This document shows positions 5,739-10,739 of a stretch of DNA of 10,739 bases, in pieces. Position numbers and translations under genes: made by a program. The number at the start of each line of letters is the position of its first letter. The first letter of the stretch is position 1. The stretch comes from an uncultured Flavobacteriaceae bacterium. Lineage in GTDB: Bacteria > Bacteroidota > Bacteroidia > Flavobacteriales > Flavobacteriaceae. Under the pieces are notes generated by a model, which worked only from the letters and a program-made list of their open reading frames with translations, had not been told where the DNA came from and did not search any database. The DNA lies in NCBI GenBank assembly GCA_913044085.1, contig CAJWNW010000054.1, positions 1 to 10,739 of the forward strand, read 5' to 3'.

Positions 5739-7820
5739 TTAATTTTTTACTAGTTTATATCTCCACCAAACTCCTGACCCGGCTTCAATATCCATTATGA
5801 TCGTATTATCATCCACGAAATCAACAATATATGTAATTGTGTTGTTTACTGGATTACCATCTTCGCCTCCATTATGAGCTTTAGGTAAACCTATATATGC
5901 TCCTTCGCCAACAATTGTTAGAGTCCCTGATGACTGGTCGTATGAGTAGGTAGCAGGGTTGGTCCCGTTATGTGGAGCAACTGGCTCACCACAACCTTCA
6001 AAACCTGCTTGCCATCCTTCAAGCCATGTATCAGAACCTAAAACATTTGTAAAACTTCCATCGGACCCAAAAACATATGAGTCATCATAATAACACGCCC
6101 TATCAGCTACACCAGTAGCATCAATTGACCACCAATTTGTAGCACCTTGAGTTGGTCCAACTCCTAAAGAACCGGCTTCAGAAGCAACTTGCCATGTTCC
6201 AACAATAGGGGAAACAGGTTCAGAGCTTTTTACTAGTTTATATCTCCACCAAACTCCTGACCCGGCTTCAATATCCATTATGATCGTATTATCATCCACG
6301 AAATCAACAATATATGTAATTGTGTTGTTTACTGGATTACCATCTTCGCCTCCATTATGAGCTTTAGGTAAACCTATATATGCTCCTTCGCCAACAATTG
6401 TTAGAGTCCCTGATGACTGGTCGTATGAGTAGGTAGCAGGGTTGGTCCCGTTATGTGGAGCAACTGGCTCACCACAACCTTCAAAACCTGCTTGCCATCC
6501 TTCAAGCCATGTATCAGAACCTAAAACATTTGTAAAACTTCCATCGGACCCAAAAACATATGAGTCATCATAATAACACGCCCTATCAGCTACACCAGTA
6601 GCATCAATTGACCACCAATTTGTAGCACCTTGAGTTGGTCCAACTCCTAAAGAACCGGCTTCAGAAGCAACTTGCCATGTTCCAACAATAGGAGATGGTC
6701 CTGAAGGAGATTTGTAAAAATAGAAATTATCGATATAAACAAGCGATGCAACGCCATCAGAATCAATCAATATCTGTGTGATTTTTTCTTTATTTTCGAG
6801 GTTACCTCCATCAAATCCACTCATGTCAAGCTCAATTGATTGCCATGATCCACTAACCGTATTACCCAAAGATTCAATATCTTCTCCGCCATCAACTGTA
6901 TTGACAATTTTAACCATTAATTCATTTGTAACCCCATCAGGTACCCAGTAATCAATGTGCATGATTTCCATTTGAGAAAGATCAATACCTTCCGCGTAAT
7001 TAGTCACCATTCCTATAAAATCTATATTACTCAATTGCCAAATATTATTAGATTCAACCATCATCTCCGCAAATCCACTTGATGACCAAGTAGTTGGAAG
7101 TTCGTCCAATGTTACATTATTATAGGCATCACTAAATATAGAAACTACATCTTCAGATTCACGTGGCGAAGGTGTTGGAGCTGCTTGTGTGGGCGCTAAA
7201 ATTTCCGTCACTTCAAAACCCTCTTCAACATAGGTTGTAGTTTCAATAGCAGCGCCCAAAACTATAATAGTAATATCATAAATTCCAGGATCAGAATATT
7301 GAATATTAGCTGTCTCTCCAATATTAGCAACTACGGGATCAACAACTCCTGACTCCCCTGAGTAAACTTCAAAGTTTACAGCAAAATCTGCATTTACAGT
7401 CACATTGACTAGCTTGGAAACTGCTGGGTCATTTTCAATAAATACCTCTAAATTTGTAGGAGATTCAAACGAAATGACCAACTCTTGTGTTAGGTTTGAA
7501 GTTAGTCCTGTAACCCCAAAAGCAGTTACAGATACATTATATGTTCCCTCCACATAATTGTGCGATAAATTTTCTCCATTTTCTACAGACACGGGATTAG
7601 GGGTGTCATCACCAAAAGCAATGTCAAAGGACACCGCTCCCTCGGCTGTTGGTAGCATGGTTACAAGTCCAGTATTGTCCTGGGTAATATCAAATTGAAT
7701 GGCTAGATTTGCTGGTGCCGTTGCAGTATTGGCAAAATCCACATTCTTTTCGTCATCAGCACAAGTCCAAACGGTCAGTGCAATTAAACATAAGCTCAAT
7801 ATATATCTTATTGTTTTCAT
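5739..7820 (-). CDS. Multi-domain SusE-position surface lipoprotein with two identical C-terminal modules
   Basis: This 693-residue lipoprotein (TVWTC, C20, followed by ADDEK) sits directly after SusD, where SusE/SGBP-type glycan-binding proteins are normally encoded. Domain order: PKD-like 1 (about 36-118), PKD-like 2 (about 120-205), a Pro/Thr linker (APTPSP), a carbohydrate-binding-type beta-sandwich (about 222-370, with SIFSDAYNNV, MHIDYWVPDG, GSWQSIELD and IYIDNFYFYK-like ending), then two 155-residue modules (377-531 and 538-692) that are identical in DNA and protein, joined by SSEPVS. Each module has GTWQVASE, GVGPTQG, NWWS, CYYDDSYVFGSDG, TWLEGWQ, CGEPVAPHNGTN and GVWWRYKLVK. The many tryptophans and tyrosines suit sugar stacking. 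No hydrolase motif is seen. I infer a surface beta-glucan-binding role. The gene begins 12 bp after susD and ends 4 bp before the next lipoprotein gene. Confidence 0.85.
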   Translation of the reverse strand: MKTIRYILSLCLIALTVWTCADDEKNVDFANTATAPANLAIQFDITQDNTGLVTMLPTAEGAVSFDIAFGDDTPNPVSVENGENLSHNYVEGTYNVSVTAFGVTGLTSNLTQELVISFESPTNLEVFIENDPAVSKLVNVTVNADFAVNFEVYSGESGVVDPVVANIGETANIQYSDPGIYDITIIVLGAAIETTTYVEEGFEVTEILAPTQAAPTPSPRESEDVVSIFSDAYNNVTLDELPTTWSSSGFAEMMVESNNIWQLSNIDFIGMVTNYAEGIDLSQMEIMHIDYWVPDGVTNELMVKIVNTVDGGEDIESLGNTVSGSWQSIELDMSGFDGGNLENKEKITQILIDSDGVASLVYIDNFYFYKSPSGPSPIVGTWQVASEAGSLGVGPTQGATNWWSIDATGVADRACYYDDSYVFGSDGSFTNVLGSDTWLEGWQAGFEGCGEPVAPHNGTNPATYSYDQSSGTLTIVGEGAYIGLPKAHNGGEDGNPVNNTITYIVDFVDDNTIIMDIEAGSGVWWRYKLVKSSEPVSPIVGTWQVASEAGSLGVGPTQGATNWWSIDATGVADRACYYDDSYVFGSDGSFTNVLGSDTWLEGWQAGFEGCGEPVAPHNGTNPATYSYDQSSGTLTIVGEGAYIGLPKAHNGGEDGNPVNNTITYIVDFVDDNTIIMDIEAGSGVWWRYKLVKN
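5744..6209 (-). repeat. Direct repeat copy nearest the 3' end of the lipoprotein gene (466 bp)
   Basis: By line-by-line comparison at an offset of 483 bp this stretch matches 6227-6692 with no mismatch. It encodes residues 538-692 of the SusE-position lipoprotein. The copies are separated by a 17-bp unique spacer (6210-6226) encoding the linker. Even third codon positions are identical, which points to a very recent duplication, gene conversion, or an assembly duplication. Confidence 0.97.
6227..6692 (-). repeat. Direct repeat copy nearest the 5' end of the lipoprotein gene (466 bp)
   Basis: This is the partner of 5744-6209 and encodes residues 377-531. It follows the carbohydrate-binding-type domain after the short SPSGPS linker. 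The identity breaks at single bases at both ends (A versus G at 6693/6210, C versus T at 6226/5743), with unrelated flanks beyond, so the repeat unit closely matches the borders of the protein module. Confidence 0.97.
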
Positions 7821-7832
7821 ATTCTTAATATT

Positions 7833-9431
7833 TTAATAATTTGGATTTTGATTCCAGTTGCCATAAGAAAATTGAATTTCTTCAAAGGGTATTGGAAAAA
7901 CTTCGTGTTTACCCGGCTCAAAGCCTTCAATGGCTGATGCTGCTTGACCGGTTCTGACAAGGTCAAAGAAACGGTGCCCTTCGCCCATCAGCTCGAGACG
8001 TCTTTCTTCCCATATTGCAGCAGTTAATTGTGGCCCTGATACTGAAATATTGCTATTACTGTTACCAAAAGCTCGTTCTCTAACTTGATTAACGTATGCA
8101 AGTGCTTGAGCGTCATCAATTTCGCCTCTGTTTAATGCCTCAGCAGCCATTAATAAAACATCCGCAAAACGAATGGATCTATAATTATTAGGGTTAGTCA
8201 GGTTTTGATCACCAATGTTTAAATCCCCCTTACGAGGCAGATACTTACGATTATAATAACCTGTATGCTCATAACCTTCAACATATTCAGCACCTGTAGC
8301 GCTAGCCCAGGAAACAATGTCTAAAATAGAAACATCTCTGCGAACATCTCCGGTTGTGAATGCATCAAAAGCTTCCTGGACTGGAACATTGAAGCTGTAT
8401 CCTGAATCGTAGGTTGGTCCAGTATGGTTTCTAATTCCCATAAATCCAACAGCAACATTACCTTCACTGCATTGCAAACAACCGAAACCAGCACCTTCTT
8501 CGTCAGTATATTGGACTTCAAAAACAGACTCAACTCCATTTTCACCTTCTAATTCGAAAATTTGTGCATAATCATCACTCAATTGATAAGGTCCATTATT
8601 TATTAAATTTTGTAAAGTTACTGACGCAGCATAATATTTATTAACCTCTGAATCATCCGGTAATCCCAAATAATCATTAGTTATTATTTTAGGTATTGTT
8701 GACGAAATGTCGTTAAAAATATTATTTTCGGACGGATAATATAAAAAAGCTTTACCCAGCAATGCTTCGGCGGCTCCTTTATTAACACGTCCTATTTGAG
8801 GGGCAACATATTCAAGGTTATTTACAGCATAAATTAAATCAGTGATTATGAGAGCATATATATCAGATGCTGAATTCCTTGGAATAGAGGTTTCATCTCC
8901 AGGGGCGAATCGTTTGCCTTGACCGATCAATGCATTGTCATATTCCTTTACAGGAATTCCACCAAACCATTTAACCAATTCAAAATGATAATACGCTCTT
9001 AAAAAACGAACTTCTGCTACCATTCCTGTTCTTCCATTAAAGTCTGTTTTGTCTTGAAATTCTAGAAAATAATTGGTACGTTTAACACCCGCAAACATCC
9101 AATTCCATACATCACGTAAATTGCTATTCACGGGAGTATGTGTCATATCATCAATTTGCTGAAATCCAATAACATCTGTTGCACTTTCACCCCCACAAAG
9201 GGTATTATCAGATGCAATTTCACCTAATAAATTATTGACATAAGTTGCTTGTAGCATATCGTAAGCACCTACTAGTGCTAAATAGTAATCGTCCTCAGAA
9301 TTAAAATAATTCTCTGAATCAATTAGGTAGTTCTCTTCCTCGTCCAGGAACTTGTCTTCACAAGAGTAAATTCCGAAGGCTAATAATAAGCCCAGGACTC
9401 CTAATAATATGTTGTTATTTTTTGTTTTCAT
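7833..9431 (-). CDS. susD: SusD/RagB-family surface glycan-binding lipoprotein
   Basis: The 532-residue protein has the normal length for SusD. It starts with a lipoprotein signal (IYSC, C24) followed by EDKFLDEEENY, the usual SusD opening. SusD landmarks are the TPR-type helices with RFLRAYYHFELVKWFGGIPV (about 144-163), RGxxLG-like GAAEALLGKAFLY, RSIRFADVLLMAAEALN, AIWEERRLELMGEGHRFFDLVR, and the C-terminal HEVFPIPFEEIQ...NQNPNY. It acts as the lid on the outer-membrane SusC barrel, capturing oligosaccharides released by surface enzymes and closing over the transporter. A CLQC pair in the middle of the protein is a minor oddity. It is encoded 12 bp after SusC, as expected for an obligate pair, and 12 bp before the SusE-position lipoprotein gene. 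The ligand is inferred to be a beta-1,3-glucan oligosaccharide from the two linked GH16 genes. Confidence 0.97.
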   Translation of the reverse strand: MKTKNNNILLGVLGLLLAFGIYSCEDKFLDEEENYLIDSENYFNSEDDYYLALVGAYDMLQATYVNNLLGEIASDNTLCGGESATDVIGFQQIDDMTHTPVNSNLRDVWNWMFAGVKRTNYFLEFQDKTDFNGRTGMVAEVRFLRAYYHFELVKWFGGIPVKEYDNALIGQGKRFAPGDETSIPRNSASDIYALIITDLIYAVNNLEYVAPQIGRVNKGAAEALLGKAFLYYPSENNIFNDISSTIPKIITNDYLGLPDDSEVNKYYAASVTLQNLINNGPYQLSDDYAQIFELEGENGVESVFEVQYTDEEGAGFGCLQCSEGNVAVGFMGIRNHTGPTYDSGYSFNVPVQEAFDAFTTGDVRRDVSILDIVSWASATGAEYVEGYEHTGYYNRKYLPRKGDLNIGDQNLTNPNNYRSIRFADVLLMAAEALNRGEIDDAQALAYVNQVRERAFGNSNSNISVSGPQLTAAIWEERRLELMGEGHRFFDLVRTGQAASAIEGFEPGKHEVFPIPFEEIQFSYGNWNQNPNY

Positions 9432-9443
9432 TGTACTGTATTT

Positions 9444-10739
9444 TTAAAATGAAATATTAAGTCCTACTAAATATTGTGTTGTGACGGGGTAAAACCCTGG
9501 ATCAATTCCTCCTCCTATTGCATTTCCTGATGTAGCCGCAGGATCAAAACCTTTATACTTAGAAAAAGTAAATGGATTATTTACAGAAAAATAAACCCTT
9601 AACTTTGAAATTGGATGTAGAAAATAACCTTTTAGACCGTCAGGCAATGACATTGTGTACCCAAGCTGTAAATTTTGGACACGTAAAAAAGAGGCGTCTT
9701 CAACAAAGAAATCTGAAAACAACTTATTGGACGTTGCTCCCGTGGTAGCTCTAGGAACTTCATTACTTGTCCCTGGGCCAGTCCACCTATCTAAATAATA
9801 ATCAAGTCTATTTACATTAGGTTGATCCCTCTCATAATTGCGAACCATGTCTTTTCCCAACTCCGCATAACCATAAGCAGAAAAATCAAAGTTTTTATAT
9901 TCAATCGCTAAATTGAATCCCATGATATAGTCTGGAAGCGGCTTTCCAATAAAGGTGCGGTCATTGGCGTCAATTTTACCGTCCTGGTTGATATCTACAA
10001 AACGCAAATCCCCAGGTTGAGCAGTAGTACCAAGCCCAGCTTGAGATGGGTGCGCATCTACCTCTGCTTGCGTCTGGAAGATTCCATCTGTCTGAAGCCC
10101 ATAAAAATAACCTATAGGCTGACCTACTTCCATTCGAGAAGGTGCCAATTGACCGACCCCAAACGAACCGCCTTCTATGGCCACATCCGAATTGATTGAA
10201 ATAACTTCACCTTCTAGCTGAGTAAAATTATATCCAACTCTATACGAAAGGTTATCATTAATATTGTCTGCATAATTTAGCATCAATTCAAAACCTTTTG
10301 TTCTTGTTGTACCTGCATTAACAACAGGACTCCCTGAACCTGGAGCTGTAGTTCCTAAAATTCCTGAAAACGGTAATCCAGGTATTAATAAATCAACACG
10401 ATCTTCAAAAAAATAATCTGCAACGATATCTAGCTTATTACTAAACAACTGTGCATCCAATCCAATATCTAACTTTTCCGCTGTTTCCCATGAGGCAACA
10501 GGATTTGGCAGTGGTCCTAGCGCCGTTCCATTGGTCAAGGAGTTGTCAAAAACGTAGGTTGCTTCTCCACTAAGAGTCGCTCTGTACAAATCACTCCCCA
10601 CCAAATTCCCAAGTGTTCCATAACTAGCCCTTAGCTTTAAAAAATCAATAACTGCGTTGTCTTGTAAAAAGACTTCATCTGAAATTTTCCAGCCGGCAGT
10701 AACAGATTTAAAAAGATCAACTCTATAATCTTTGTCAAA
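9444..10739 (-). CDS. susC: SusC/RagA-family TonB-dependent outer-membrane transporter, C-terminal part
   Basis: The reading frame stays open to the right edge, so only the last 431 residues are present; family members are usually about 1000 residues, and the plug, TonB box and N-terminal carboxypeptidase-like domain lie outside. At the edge it reads SVTAGWKISDE, then LKLRASYGTLGN, both typical SusC barrel segments. Further on come TKGFELMLNY, GYFYGLQTDGIFQT, the DINQDGKIDANDR loop, IGKPLPDYIMGFN and the closing strand QYLVGLNISF with terminal Phe, as in outer-membrane barrels. An internal TTG at 10604 is not a start, because the conserved sequence continues upstream of it. SusC imports glycan oligosaccharides into the periplasm using TonB energy, with SusD as its lid. 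It is the first gene seen of the operon; the promoter is out of view. Confidence 0.97.
   Translation of the reverse strand, partial: FDKDYRVDLFKSVTAGWKISDEVFLQDNAVIDFLKLRASYGTLGNLVGSDLYRATLSGEATYVFDNSLTNGTALGPLPNPVASWETAEKLDIGLDAQLFSNKLDIVADYFFEDRVDLLIPGLPFSGILGTTAPGSGSPVVNAGTTRTKGFELMLNYADNINDNLSYRVGYNFTQLEGEVISINSDVAIEGGSFGVGQLAPSRMEVGQPIGYFYGLQTDGIFQTQAEVDAHPSQAGLGTTAQPGDLRFVDINQDGKIDANDRTFIGKPLPDYIMGFNLAIEYKNFDFSAYGYAELGKDMVRNYERDQPNVNRLDYYLDRWTGPGTSNEVPRATTGATSNKLFSDFFVEDASFLRVQNLQLGYTMSLPDGLKGYFLHPISKLRVYFSVNNPFTFSKYKGFDPAATSGNAIGGGIDPGFYPVTTQYLVGLNISF

Noticed and set aside
8321..8545. Minus-strand open frame of 74 residues inside susD
   Set aside because: It is an alternative frame of the conserved SusD coding sequence.
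10017..10199. Plus-strand open frame of 60 residues inside susC
   Set aside because: It is antisense to a conserved barrel region and has no recognisable features.
10602..10604. TTG as start of a 386-residue protein
   Set aside because: The frame is open to the window edge and encodes conserved SusC sequence (LKLRASYG) upstream, so this is an internal leucine codon.
1..10739. tRNA, rRNA, CRISPR array, transposase or integrase
   Set aside because: None was seen on either strand; apart from the 86-bp divergent region and short operon gaps the window is coding, and there is no gene-free stretch over 300 bases.

Overview
The window is AT-rich and looks like the chromosome of a member of the Bacteroidota, most likely a marine Flavobacteriaceae-type organism. 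The evidence is a SusC/SusD pair, several lipoproteins with acidic residues after the lipid-anchored cysteine, PKD-like modules, laminarinase-type GH16 enzymes, TAnnTTTG-like promoter elements and the absence of clear Shine-Dalgarno sites.

Left part (1-2650) holds three envelope-related genes. These are the C-terminal end of lspA (lipoprotein signal peptidase, plus strand, entering from the left edge), a DegT/DnrJ/EryC1/StrS-family sugar aminotransferase (minus strand) whose stop overlaps the lspA stop, and waaA/kdtA (Kdo transferase, plus strand), divergent from the aminotransferase across an 86-bp promoter region.

Right part (2643-10739) is the end of a polysaccharide utilization locus, all on the minus strand. 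In transcription order it holds the C-terminal 431 residues of a SusC-like TonB-dependent transporter (running off the right edge), SusD, a large multi-domain surface lipoprotein in the SusE/SGBP position, a second smaller PKD-containing lipoprotein, a PKD-GH16 lipoprotein, and a second GH16 without a lipobox. The four gaps from SusC to the PKD-GH16 gene are 12, 12, 4 and 57 bp, and a final gap of 32 bp precedes the last GH16, so this reads as one operon. Both GH16 enzymes have the E-I-D-I-M-E active site and the WPA(I/L)WML motif of GH16 laminarinases. The likely substrate is therefore a beta-1,3-glucan such as laminarin: surface lipoproteins bind it, GH16 enzymes cut it, and SusCD imports the oligosaccharides. 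No exo-acting glucosidase or regulator is visible; they may lie beyond the right edge.

The most striking feature is a 466-bp direct repeat with no mismatches inside the SusE-position gene. It encodes two identical 155-residue C-terminal modules. A diverged copy of the same module forms the C-terminus of the next lipoprotein, and I do not recognise it as a named domain. It is a candidate glucan-binding domain that has been amplified recently.
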